NCBI GenBank assembly: GCA_021828185.1
Contig: JAKASI010000004.1
Coordinates: 148,837 to 212,836 of the forward strand
DNA from: an archaeon
Lineage (GTDB): Archaea; Thermoproteota; Nitrososphaeria; Nitrososphaerales; UBA183
Length of the DNA: 64,000 bases
Direction: 5' to 3'
Every line of letters starts with the position of its first letter. The stretch's first letter is position 1. Of this stretch, positions 49,268 to 57,401 are shown one piece after another. The notes beneath the pieces were generated by a model. The model was not told where the DNA came from. It saw only the letters and a program-made list of their open reading frames with translations, and ran no database searches. Position numbers and translations under genes: made by a program.

Positions 49268-50080
49268 TTCAACGGAACCCGGAGCCGGTGGATTCTCGAA
49301 TTGGTCGACAAGCCTGGGAGGAGGAAGAAGCCAAGGCGGCCCTGGGGGAAGGTCGCCGCAGGGGTAGCGGTCGCGCTCATCGTCGTCTCGGCGGGGTATT
49401 ACATCTACGAGACGTACATCTACCAGGCTCCCCCCATCTACGCGAGGATTGACACCAGCGACGGCCCGATCTACGTTGAGCTCTTCCCTGCGTGCGCCCC
49501 TCAGACCGTAGCCAACTTCGTCAACCTGGCGGAGTCAGGGTTCTACGGCAACGGGACGCAGGCCGACGCCCTGGTCTGGCACCGCATCGTGAACACCCCG
49601 ACCCCGTTCGTCATACAGACTGGGGACCCTCACTCACGGGGCGGGTACAACGACACGAGGCCCCTCTGGGGGCAGGGGTTCACGAACGCCTCAGGGTTGA
49701 CCTCCTTCGACCTCTCCTTCAACCGCAACGTCCCCCTTGAGGTGGGAAGATGCTCCTGGATTGGGAACTATCAGGGGTACCTCGGGATGGCCCGCCAGTC
49801 AGGGGATGTCAACAGCGGCAATACCCAGTTCTACGTCAATCTCTCCAACAGCTCTTCGAACGTCAGCCTGAACGGGAACTACACTGCCTTCGGCAGGGTG
49901 ATCTTGGGCTGGAACGTGGTTCAGGCCATAGCGAAGTCGCCCCTCTGCCAGTCCCCGGCCTGCCCGCCTAACTGGCCAGCTGATGAGCCGCTACCGCCAG
50001 TTTTCATGAACGACGTCGCGATACTCGGGACGACAAACCCGGCAGCCACGTCAACATCGGCCGCATCGCCGTCGAGCTGA
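49262..50080 (+). CDS. Membrane-anchored cyclophilin-type peptidyl-prolyl isomerase
   Basis: 272 residues. A short basic N-terminus (GRRKKPRRPWGK) and one membrane helix (about 35-54) anchor an extracytoplasmic cyclophilin domain: PIYVELFPACAPQTVANFVNLAESGFY, WHRIVN, FVIQTGDP, GYLGMARQSGDVNSGNTQFYVN and YTAFGRVILGWNVVQAI. Several NxS/T sites fit an exported protein. Likely helps folding of secreted proteins. GTG 49262 is in the right repeat; TTG 49301 (LVDKPGRRKK) is an alternative start, about 34 nt from the TATA-like part of the repeat. Before insertion it probably lay 5 nt after the epimerase stop. Confidence 0.85.
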   Translation: MYFNGTRSRWILELVDKPGRRKKPRRPWGKVAAGVAVALIVVSAGYYIYETYIYQAPPIYARIDTSDGPIYVELFPACAPQTVANFVNLAESGFYGNGTQADALVWHRIVNTPTPFVIQTGDPHSRGGYNDTRPLWGQGFTNASGLTSFDLSFNRNVPLEVGRCSWIGNYQGYLGMARQSGDVNSGNTQFYVNLSNSSSNVSLNGNYTAFGRVILGWNVVQAIAKSPLCQSPACPPNWPADEPLPPVFMNDVAILGTTNPAATSTSAASPSS

Positions 50081-50082
50081 GC

Positions 50083-50358
50083 CTACCAGGAACGCCGTTC
50101 GGCCTTGGACCTGACCTTCACGATGCCGTAGTGAACTGCACAGGACACACAATAGTACCTGATCTGCGTAGGAGCCGCGATGTACGCCCCGGCCGCCCTC
50201 AGCTCCCTCGCGAGCGTCGGCTCCACCAGGCTGGTCCGGGTTGTCACCTTCTTGGCCTTGTCCCTGGGCACGCTGGCGCCGCAGTTGCTGCAGTAGATAG
50301 TGTCACTGCGTCCCTTCCCTCCTTTCGACCGGCCACGGCTCTTTCTCTTCTTGGACAA
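50083..50358 (-). CDS. rps26e: Ribosomal protein eS26
   Basis: 91 residues. KKRKSRGRSKGGKGRSDTI, then YCSNCGASVPRDKAKKVTTR and YYCVSCAVHYGIVKVRSK: the basic N-terminus and four-Cys zinc site of eS26. In archaea eS26 is found in Thermoproteota/Asgard lineages, not Euryarchaeota, so it is a useful lineage marker. TTG 50358 lies about 35 nt from a TATA-like GTTTTTAAGC. Convergent with the cyclophilin gene. Confidence 0.96.
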   Translation of the reverse strand: MSKKRKSRGRSKGGKGRSDTIYCSNCGASVPRDKAKKVTTRTSLVEPTLARELRAAGAYIAAPTQIRYYCVSCAVHYGIVKVRSKAERRSW

Positions 50359-50508
50359 GAAACTCGACCGACGCCGCCTGCGGCTGCTTAAAAACAGTGG
50401 CTTTGGCCGCGGGCGAACCTCCGTCTGGTCACGGTCTGTCTGAGAGGGTCGCCCGGCGGCAGCCTGACGGGCCCCTGCCCGAAGACGGACCTGGGCTGTA
50501 GAAGCGCT

Positions 50509-51453
50509 TCAGACTCCCTCCCCCCTGAGCACTCGCATCAGCATCTCCTTGAAGAGAGGCTCCGAAGCCCCATAGACGACTTCGGCGTTGGGGGCTGCGC
50601 CCAGCACTCCGAGGTGATCGACGTAGGTCGCCCCTCTTGACACGCCTTCTCTGTCGTCGACTAGGACGAATTTCGGCCTGACATCGGTGGCGACGTCCTC
50701 GTTGATGACGATGGCCATGGTGATGCTGTCCGGGCAGGACACCGAGTCCAGGCCGTAGACCTCCTTCATGAACCTCCTCACACGGCCGTTGACTGCGGTG
50801 AAGAACCTCGCCTCGGGGGTGCGCATCCCTTCTATCCTTTCCAGCTCCTTGCGGCCCAGCAGCCCGCTTCTCATGCAGATCTCCCACCCCACCATCGTGA
50901 CAGGCATTCCGGATCGGAGAACGATGCTCGCAGCATGAGGATCCACCCAGATGTTGAACTCGGCGGCCGGGGTCACGTTCCCAAGGTACTGGTTCGTCCC
51001 GCCCATGAAGTATAGGCGTCTCACCTTCTTGACGATGGAAGGGTCCTTCCTGATTGCGAGGGCCAGGTTCGTCATCGGAGCGATCTCTACCAGGGTGAAC
51101 TCCCCGGGCTCCGAATTCACGAGCTCCACTATCGCGTCTACGGCGTGCTTGGACTCGGGCCTCTGCCTCGCCCTCGGGAAGCGGGAGTCGCCCATCCCGT
51201 CCTTGCCGTGGACCCTCTCGGCGGTCTCCCACTCGGAAAGAAGGGGGCGCCTCGAACCTGGGAAGACCGGGACCTTTCCGGACTTCCCTCCGACCTGCAG
51301 CGTGTAGAGGGCGTTCTCGACCTCCTGGTCGAAGTCCACGTTGCCGCAGTTTATGGTGACCGCTTCCAAGGAAGCGTTGTGCGCCCTGAGGGCCATCAGG
51401 ATGGCCATGGTGTCGTCTCCCGCCGTGTCCGTGTCCACAATGAGCCGGATCGT
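50509..51453 (-). CDS. Inosine/uridine-preferring nucleoside hydrolase
   Basis: Splits nucleosides into base and ribose. DTDTAGDDTMAILMAL carries the Asp cluster for Ca2+ and ribose; VEIAPMTNLALAI, YFMGGTNQYLGNVTPAAEFNIWVDPHAA and a C-terminal Asp (VDHLGV region) complete the fold. The only standard in-frame start is GTG 51438, which removes the first beta strand (RLIV). ACG at 51453, 11 nt after a GGAGG, would give a normal N-terminus; alternatively a lost base in the G-run near 51462-51466 has separated an ATG at 51490. Sits next to nucleoside-type transporter genes. Confidence 0.88.
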   Translation of the reverse strand, partial: TIRLIVDTDTAGDDTMAILMALRAHNASLEAVTINCGNVDFDQEVENALYTLQVGGKSGKVPVFPGSRRPLLSEWETAERVHGKDGMGDSRFPRARQRPESKHAVDAIVELVNSEPGEFTLVEIAPMTNLALAIRKDPSIVKKVRRLYFMGGTNQYLGNVTPAAEFNIWVDPHAASIVLRSGMPVTMVGWEICMRSGLLGRKELERIEGMRTPEARFFTAVNGRVRRFMKEVYGLDSVSCPDSITMAIVINEDVATDVRPKFVLVDDREGVSRGATYVDHLGVLGAAPNAEVVYGASEPLFKEMLMRVLRGEGV

Positions 51454-51523
51454 CTGGCCCCCGTCCTCCCCGAACCTGCTCCTGGGACATAACCTCTGCG
51501 GCCCGTGGGGCCGGCCCCTGGAG

Positions 51524-52441
51524 CTATTCCTTCTTGTATGGCAGGGCCAGGGCGGCGGGAGGCCTGAGCCTAGTCGACGCGATGGCGAGCACGATTACAG
51601 TCACCAGGTAGGGGAGGGAGCCGAACAGGAAAGTCAGCCCCATGGCGCTGTTGTACTGGATGTAGACCCCCCAGCTCATGCCAAAGAGGATGCTCATCCC
51701 GAGGACATAGACTGGGCTCCAGGCACCTGCAATCACCGCCGCCAAGGCAATGAACCCCAGACCCCTGGTCATGCTCCTGACGAAGTAGTTCGAGAGCGCC
51801 ACCGACAGGTTCGCGCCCGCCAGCCCGAGCAGGGCGCCGCCGACGGTCGTCGCCAGGATTCTGGTCCGGGAAACGTTCAGGCCTGCGGCTTCGGCTGCCT
51901 TCGGGTTCTCACCCACGGCTCTTACGTGGAGGCCGAAGGCGGTCCTTTTGAGAAGAAGGTATACGAGCACCGGGACAACGAACATGCCGATCTCGAGGAA
52001 GCTCACCGATCCGGTGGTGCCCATGCCTGGGATGCTGAATATCGAAGGAAGCTGGTTGGCCAGGGGCGTGGAGTCGAAAGACTGGAAGTTCACTATGGTG
52101 CCCACTATGGTGATCCCTCCCGCGAAGATGTTGATTCCTATGCCCGCGATCACCTGGTCAACGTGTACCTTCGTGCTGATGAAGGCGAAGATCAGATTGG
52201 CTACCATGCCGACAGCGGCGCCGACCGCCAGGGCGAGGTACGGCGAAAGGAGCCCGACCCGCCCTTCGAAGAACCAGTTGGCATAGGCGGCCGAGAAGGC
52301 TGCCATGAGCATGACTCCCTCCAGCCCGATGTTCAGGATCCCAGACTTCTCTGTAACCAGCTCCCCCTGGGCCGCGAGGGCGACCGTGACCGTCTGCTGG
52401 AGGCCGATCGCCCCTATTATCACCAGGAAGGTTAGATCCAT
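51524..52441 (-). CDS. Nucleoside/sugar ABC transporter permease 2
   Basis: 305 residues, about eight to nine membrane segments. ALAAQGELVTEKSGILNIGLEGVMLM and AVGENPKAAEAAGLNVSRTRILA (the EAA-like cytoplasmic loop) are typical of the NupQ/YufQ permease family that pairs with BMP binding proteins. It overlaps the upstream permease gene by 10 bp; last gene of the four-gene importer operon, with the nucleoside hydrolase gene next. Confidence 0.9.
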   Translation of the reverse strand: MDLTFLVIIGAIGLQQTVTVALAAQGELVTEKSGILNIGLEGVMLMAAFSAAYANWFFEGRVGLLSPYLALAVGAAVGMVANLIFAFISTKVHVDQVIAGIGINIFAGGITIVGTIVNFQSFDSTPLANQLPSIFSIPGMGTTGSVSFLEIGMFVVPVLVYLLLKRTAFGLHVRAVGENPKAAEAAGLNVSRTRILATTVGGALLGLAGANLSVALSNYFVRSMTRGLGFIALAAVIAGAWSPVYVLGMSILFGMSWGVYIQYNSAMGLTFLFGSLPYLVTVIVLAIASTRLRPPAALALPYKKE

Positions 52442-53520
52442 TTTCTCCTCCTAGCCCTCTTCTGCAGAGTCTGGTAGATGTAGGGCATCGCCGTGAAGAG
52501 GATTATGAGCCCCTGCATCGCCCAGACCAGCTCTCTAGGGAGCCCCTGGACCTGGATGAAGGGAGCGCCTGAGACCATCACGGCGAACAAGATGGCCGAG
52601 AATATCGAGCCGATGGGGTTGTTCGCTGCCACCAGAGCCACCGCGATCCCGGCGAACCCCTCCCCTCCGAACCAGCCTTCAGGGAACTGGTCGACGTAGT
52701 TCCCCCTCGAAAGGATGTCCCCGGTCCCTGCCACCCCGGCTATCAGACCTCCTATCACCATGGCAATGACCATCATCTTCTTGGGGTCAATCCCCTTCGC
52801 CTGGGCAGACATGGGCCCGGAGCCTGTCGCCCGGATCTTGTACCCCAGGGAGGTCCTCTGCAGGAAATACCAGCTGGCAATGGCAATCAGGATTGAGATG
52901 ATGATCATTATCGAAGCGGAATAGCCCGGAATCCTGGGGAGAGTCACGAGAGAGCTGAAATTCGGGGTGGTGTTGTTCACCAGGGTCCGAGGGATCAGCT
53001 TCCCGATGTAGTTGAAGAGGATGAAGGACGCGGTCGCCTGAGCCACGTAGTTCAGCATGATGGTTGTGACGATCGCCGAAGCCTTTCTGTATGGCTCCAG
53101 CACCCCCGGGACGAAGGCCCAGGCCGCTCCGGCGAGACCTCCTCCGATGAACGCGACCAGTGGCCAGATGACAGGTGGGAGCGGGACGAAGAGGGCTATG
53201 AGCGCAGTCGTGATCCCACCGAAGTAGATCTGCCCCTGGGCCCCTACGTTCCAGATTCCAGCCTTCCCAGGCAGGAGGAAGGCGATGGCCGCGAGGATCA
53301 GCGTTGCCATGTACGTTAGGAGGTAGGACTGCCCGGCGTTGGTGAAGAACGCGCCGTTCAGCATGGCGCTGAAGACCTGGATAGGGCTGTAACCTGCTAT
53401 CAGGATCAGGACCGCGCCTGCCAGGAGCCCCAGTGCCAGGGCTATGACCGAGGGGACCGCCCTCCCCAGGAGGACGTACACCCCTATCGCCCTGCTCCTC
53501 GACGCCGGGGCCTGGGTCAT
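52432..53520 (-). CDS. Nucleoside/sugar ABC transporter permease 1
   Basis: 362 residues, about nine membrane segments. FLLPGKAGIWNVGAQGQIYFGG and IRATGSGPMSAQAKGIDPKKMMVIAM (cytoplasmic loop) match the NupP/YufP family; GNYVDQFPEGWFGGEGFAGIAVAL is another conserved block. ATG-containing start overlaps the ATPase stop by 4 bp. Forms the channel with permease 2. Confidence 0.9.
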   Translation of the reverse strand: MTQAPASRSRAIGVYVLLGRAVPSVIALALGLLAGAVLILIAGYSPIQVFSAMLNGAFFTNAGQSYLLTYMATLILAAIAFLLPGKAGIWNVGAQGQIYFGGITTALIALFVPLPPVIWPLVAFIGGGLAGAAWAFVPGVLEPYRKASAIVTTIMLNYVAQATASFILFNYIGKLIPRTLVNNTTPNFSSLVTLPRIPGYSASIMIIISILIAIASWYFLQRTSLGYKIRATGSGPMSAQAKGIDPKKMMVIAMVIGGLIAGVAGTGDILSRGNYVDQFPEGWFGGEGFAGIAVALVAANNPIGSIFSAILFAVMVSGAPFIQVQGLPRELVWAMQGLIILFTAMPYIYQTLQKRARRRKWI

Positions 53521-55031
53521 GCCCTCACTCCCCCCAGAAGCCGGCCGAGCTCTTCGATTCTTGCGCCCCGCTTCAGCTCGCCTATGATCTTCCCTTCGTA
53601 CATCACGAGGATCCTGTCGCTCAGGTCGAGCACCTCGTCAAAGTCTGCGCTGACCAGAAGGACTCCGCGGCCCTTGTTTCTGGCGTCAACGAGAAGGGAC
53701 TGGATGTACTCTGTGCTCCCGACGTCCAGGCCCCTGGTGGGCTGGTGGGCTATCAGGAGCTCCGGGCTCGATGAGAGCTCGCGCCCGACTATCAGCTTCT
53801 GTTGGTTGCCCCCGGACAGCGTCTTCGCCTGGGTGTCTATGCTCGGGGTCGCTATGTTGAAGGACTTCACTATGTTCCTTGCGAACTCCCTGACCCTGCT
53901 TACGGACAGGAGCCCCGACTTCGAGAATTGGGGCCGGTCCACCGACCCGAGGACAGTGTTCTCGGCAACCGAGAAGTCCATCACCAGCCCTCTGAGCGCC
54001 CTGTCCTCGGGGATGTGGGCAACAGAGTGCTCCAATATGGCGTTGGGACCGAGCCCGCCGACCGCAGTCCCTTTCACTTCGACCGTCCCCATTGTCGGCG
54101 TCTTCAGCCCCATTATCGACTCCACAAGCTCCGTCTGGCCGTTCCCCTCCACCCCGGCCAGGCTGACGATCTCTCCCTCTCTGACGTCGAACGAAACGTC
54201 CTTGACCGCGTCCAGCTTGTGCTTGTCCCCGTAGCAGAGGCCCTTCACCTCCAAGAGGACCTTTCCGGGCTTGTACTCCGCAAATGCGAACTTCCGCTCT
54301 ATGTCCCTGCCGACCATCATCTTGGCCAGGGTGGCGTAGGAGGCGTCCTTCGTGTCCAGGGACCCGACGACCCTGCCCCGCCTCATCACCGTGATCCGGT
54401 TGGTGATCTGCATCACTTCCTTCAGCTTGTGAGTGATGAAGATCACCGTGGCACCGGACGCGATCAGCCGCCTGATCGACTTGAAGAGCTCGTCGACCTC
54501 GAGAGGGGTAAGGACGGACGTGGGCTCGTCAAGGATCAGGACCTTCGCCCCCCTGAAGAGCGCCTTGAGAATCTCGACCCTCTGCTTGAACCCTGTGGGG
54601 AGGTTCTCGATGAGCTCGTCCTGGTCCACCCCCAGCCCGGTCTTCCCGATGAGGTCGTCCACGGTCTTGCGCGCCTTCGCCTCGTCGAGGACTCCGTGCG
54701 AGCTGGGCTCGAACCCCAGGATGATGTTCTCCCTCACCGTCAGGTTGGGGACCAAGGTGAAGGCCTGATGCACCATGCCGATGCCGTGGTTGATGGCGTC
54801 CTTGGAGCTGCTGATCTTGACCGGCTTCCCGTCGACTTCGATGCTGCCTGCGTCTGCCCTGTAGAGCCCATAGAGTATGTTCAGCAGTGTGCTCTTGCCC
54901 GCGCCGTTCTCTCCCAGCAGGCCCATGACCTCGCCCTTCGCGGTCTCAAAATCGACGTTGTCAACGGCGACGACTCCAGGGAACTCCTTGCGGATTCCCC
55001 TCATCGTAACCATGGCTTCCATGCCAATCAC
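53517..55031 (-). CDS. Nucleoside/sugar ABC transporter ATPase (two ABC domains)
   Basis: 504 residues with two fused ABC domains, as in RbsA/NupO/YufO. First domain: GLLGENGAGKSTLLNILYG (Walker A), a signature-like LPTGFKQRVEILKAL and LILDEPTSVL (Walker B). Second: a Walker A replaced by GVEGNGQTELVESI (non-catalytic, usual in this family), LSGGNQQKLIVGREL and ELLIAHQPTRGLDVG. The frame begins at 55031 (GTG); ATG 55022 is equally possible. A perfect hairpin separates it from the binding-protein gene. Confidence 0.93.
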   Translation of the reverse strand: MIGMEAMVTMRGIRKEFPGVVAVDNVDFETAKGEVMGLLGENGAGKSTLLNILYGLYRADAGSIEVDGKPVKISSSKDAINHGIGMVHQAFTLVPNLTVRENIILGFEPSSHGVLDEAKARKTVDDLIGKTGLGVDQDELIENLPTGFKQRVEILKALFRGAKVLILDEPTSVLTPLEVDELFKSIRRLIASGATVIFITHKLKEVMQITNRITVMRRGRVVGSLDTKDASYATLAKMMVGRDIERKFAFAEYKPGKVLLEVKGLCYGDKHKLDAVKDVSFDVREGEIVSLAGVEGNGQTELVESIMGLKTPTMGTVEVKGTAVGGLGPNAILEHSVAHIPEDRALRGLVMDFSVAENTVLGSVDRPQFSKSGLLSVSRVREFARNIVKSFNIATPSIDTQAKTLSGGNQQKLIVGRELSSSPELLIAHQPTRGLDVGSTEYIQSLLVDARNKGRGVLLVSADFDEVLDLSDRILVMYEGKIIGELKRGARIEELGRLLGGVRA

Positions 55032-55041
55032 AAAAAGGGAA

Positions 55042-55067
55042 AGTAGGTGAGCACCTACTCACCTACT
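55042..55067 (-). terminator. Intercistronic hairpin between binding protein and ATPase genes
   Basis: AGTAGGTGAG-CACCTA-CTCACCTACT: perfect 10-bp stem with a 6-nt loop, starting 2 bp after the BMP stop, followed on the minus strand by TTTCCCTTTTTG. Likely a partial terminator or a 3' stabiliser that makes the binding protein more abundant than the ATPase and permeases. Confidence 0.65.
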
Positions 55068-55068
55068 G

Positions 55069-56367
55069 TTATGGGTTGTAGTTTTCGGGGACTGTTGCGG
55101 TGCCGTTGAGAATCGCCGCAGTCAGCTGCGCGACTACCTGCTTCGCCGTGGAAGTGAGGTACTGAGATGTGTATGTCATCGGGCTGGGGCCGACCGCATG
55201 CTGCGCGAGCCCGAGCAGGTAGACGCCCTTGACGTGGCAGGCCTGGTCCCCGTTGGGACCGCAGGCTACAGTCTGCCCGTTCCAGAAGCTGGGCCCCCAC
55301 CTGGTCGGGTTGGAGTAGAAGGCGCTGTAGTTGCCGTACACGACGCTCTTGATCACGTTGAAGACCCCGACGTCAACCCTCTTCATCTCAGAGGTCAGGA
55401 TGAAAGACGGCGAGGCGAAGCCGCTGGTCTGGTGGTTGACGAAGTACTGCTGGGTCCCGTAGTAGTCCTGGTCGGCGTCGACCCCTATCGCCAGATATGG
55501 CGGAGGAATGTTGGCGTTCCAGTTCCAGCTGGCGCTTGAAGCCGTGTCAAGGGCCCCGGTCTGGTCGAACAGGCCGGTCCCACTTGCGCCGGCTGCCGCG
55601 AAGATTATGTCCGCTCCCTGGGCATACATGCTCGCCGCCTCAGACTTCGCCACGTCAGGCGCGTTCCAGGCTGCGGGCGTGGTGCCGGTGTACTGCGCAG
55701 GAAGGATCGTGACGTTCGAGGTCCTTCCGCCATGGGCCATCAGGTAGTTGGCACCCCAGGCGACGCCGTACGCCCAGCCGTGCCAGAACTTGTGGATGAT
55801 TCCGACGTCCATCCCGCCGATGAAGCCCACCTTGCCGGTGTGAGTCATGGCGGCCGCCATTGCACCTACGATGGCGCTTCCGACGTTCTCCTGGAACTTG
55901 ATGGCTACGACGTTTGACATGTTGTAGATGTCTCCGTCGACCTGGGCGAACATCTGGCTGGGATACTTCGCCGCCTCATTGGCCACATCGGTGTCCATGA
56001 GGAATCCGACGCAGACGATGAGGTTGACGTGCTGAGAGACGAACGTCTCGATGTTCGGTGCATAGTCGTTGGCGCTGCTCGATCCTAGCTCCTTGTAGCT
56101 GATCCCAAGGGTCTGCTTGGCGTTGAGAATGCCCTGATAGGCCATGTCGTTGAAGGACTTGTCGCCCTTTCCGCCGGTGTCATAGACGACCCCGATGGTC
56201 AGTCCCTGACCTGGCAGGGGGCCCGCCGTCGCGGTGGTTGTTGTCGCGGTGTTCGTGGGCGTGGTCATTCCGGCGAAGTAGTAGGCTGCACCCGCGATGA
56301 CGATGACGACGATTACGACTCCGACTAGAGCAGTTGTTCCGATTCCCTTCCTAGTTTGAACGTGCAA
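55069..56367 (-). CDS. BMP-family substrate-binding protein (nucleoside importer)
   Basis: 432 residues. N-terminal membrane anchor (about 11-31), a Thr-rich linker, then the BMP/Med domain: TIGVVYDTGGKGDKSFNDMAYQG, IVCVGFLMDTDVANEAAKYPSQMFAQVDG, GKVGFIGGMDVGIIHKFWHGW, GADIIFAAAGASGTGLFDQ and AIGVDADQDYYG. BMP proteins bind purine nucleosides or related ligands. TTG 56367 lies about 35 nt from a TATA-like CCTTATAACTG. First gene of the importer operon. Confidence 0.92.
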   Translation of the reverse strand: MHVQTRKGIGTTALVGVVIVVIVIAGAAYYFAGMTTPTNTATTTTATAGPLPGQGLTIGVVYDTGGKGDKSFNDMAYQGILNAKQTLGISYKELGSSSANDYAPNIETFVSQHVNLIVCVGFLMDTDVANEAAKYPSQMFAQVDGDIYNMSNVVAIKFQENVGSAIVGAMAAAMTHTGKVGFIGGMDVGIIHKFWHGWAYGVAWGANYLMAHGGRTSNVTILPAQYTGTTPAAWNAPDVAKSEAASMYAQGADIIFAAAGASGTGLFDQTGALDTASSASWNWNANIPPPYLAIGVDADQDYYGTQQYFVNHQTSGFASPSFILTSEMKRVDVGVFNVIKSVVYGNYSAFYSNPTRWGPSFWNGQTVACGPNGDQACHVKGVYLLGLAQHAVGPSPMTYTSQYLTSTAKQVVAQLTAAILNGTATVPENYNP

Positions 56368-56471
56368 ATTAATTCTCGGTCTCGCAGCTCGGCCTGACAG
56401 TTATAAGGCGCGTCCCGAAAAACTGGCAGAATTTCCACGACAACATAAATTCGAATGAAAGCGTTCATAAG

Positions 56472-57401
56472 ATGTCCGCCGGAGCGGGCGAGGGAATGCG
56501 GGTCCTGGTCGCCGGGTTCGTAACAATCGACACGATTCAGCTGCCGATGCGCCAGGTCATATCGGTGGGAGGGCCGCCGTCCTACGCCGGCCTGGTCTGC
56601 GCGAGGTTCGGGCACACGGTCACCCCGCTCACCAGGATCGGGAACGACTTCCCAGACGAGCAGGCGGTGTGGCTGGCGAGGAACGGGATAGCTCTCAGGG
56701 CATCCGACAGAAGCGCAGTGAAGCCCACCACCCGGTTCAAGATCGCGAACTCGCCCGGGGGGAGGTCCCTGACGCTGGGGGCGAGGTGCGAGGACATCGG
56801 GGCGTCTCAAATACCTCCCGACAGCAGGTTCGACGCGTGCCTGGTGAGCCCCATCGCGGGGGAGATATCGGCCCCCCTGCTCACCGAGATATCGGCACGG
56901 TCGAGCTTCTCTTTCCTGGACCCCCAGGGGTTCGTGCGGTCCTTCGACAGGGAGGGGAAGGTCTCCTACGCCCCGCCCAGGGACAGGGGCATCATCTCGA
57001 AGGTGGACGCGGTCAAGATGGACCTGACAGAGGCGGAGATGCTCACCGGGAAGGCCGGGCCCCGGGAGGCCCTGGAGAAGATCTCCGCCATAGGGGTGAG
57101 GAAAGGAATCGTGACCCGGGGCGGGGAGTCCTGCTTCGTCCTCGACGGCTCGAGGATCTACGAGGTGGAGGTGCCGAAGTCCCCGGTGGTCGACACGACA
57201 GGTGCAGGGGACATACTCAGCGGGGCAACCCTGTCGTGGTACCTGAAGACACGGGACTTCCTTAGGAGCGCGTGCTTCGGCATCGCGGCTTCGTCCCTGT
57301 CGCTGCATATGATCGCGCTCGCCAAGGTCGACCTCCCGATGAGCGTGGATGAGAGCGCCATGAGGCTATATTCGATGGCTAGCCCGGTCGCTGCCCTGTG
57401 A
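56472..57401 (+). CDS. PfkB/ribokinase-family kinase (1)
   Basis: 309 residues. VLVAGFVTIDTI at the N-terminus, a GGPPSYAGLVCARFG segment in place of the usual GGxxAN, and VVDTTGAGDILSGATLSWYL with the catalytic Asp (GAGD). The substrate may be a nucleoside or sugar, given the divergent nucleoside importer. ATG 56472 is 25 nt from a TATA-like CATAAATTCG. Its 3' end overlaps the convergent second kinase gene by 23 bp. Confidence 0.85.
   Translation: MSAGAGEGMRVLVAGFVTIDTIQLPMRQVISVGGPPSYAGLVCARFGHTVTPLTRIGNDFPDEQAVWLARNGIALRASDRSAVKPTTRFKIANSPGGRSLTLGARCEDIGASQIPPDSRFDACLVSPIAGEISAPLLTEISARSSFSFLDPQGFVRSFDREGKVSYAPPRDRGIISKVDAVKMDLTEAEMLTGKAGPREALEKISAIGVRKGIVTRGGESCFVLDGSRIYEVEVPKSPVVDTTGAGDILSGATLSWYLKTRDFLRSACFGIAASSLSLHMIALAKVDLPMSVDESAMRLYSMASPVAAL

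Noticed and set aside
53900..54200. Missing Walker A in the second half of the double ATPase
   Set aside because: A non-consensus second P-loop (GVEGNGQTE) is normal for RbsA/NupO-type ATPases.
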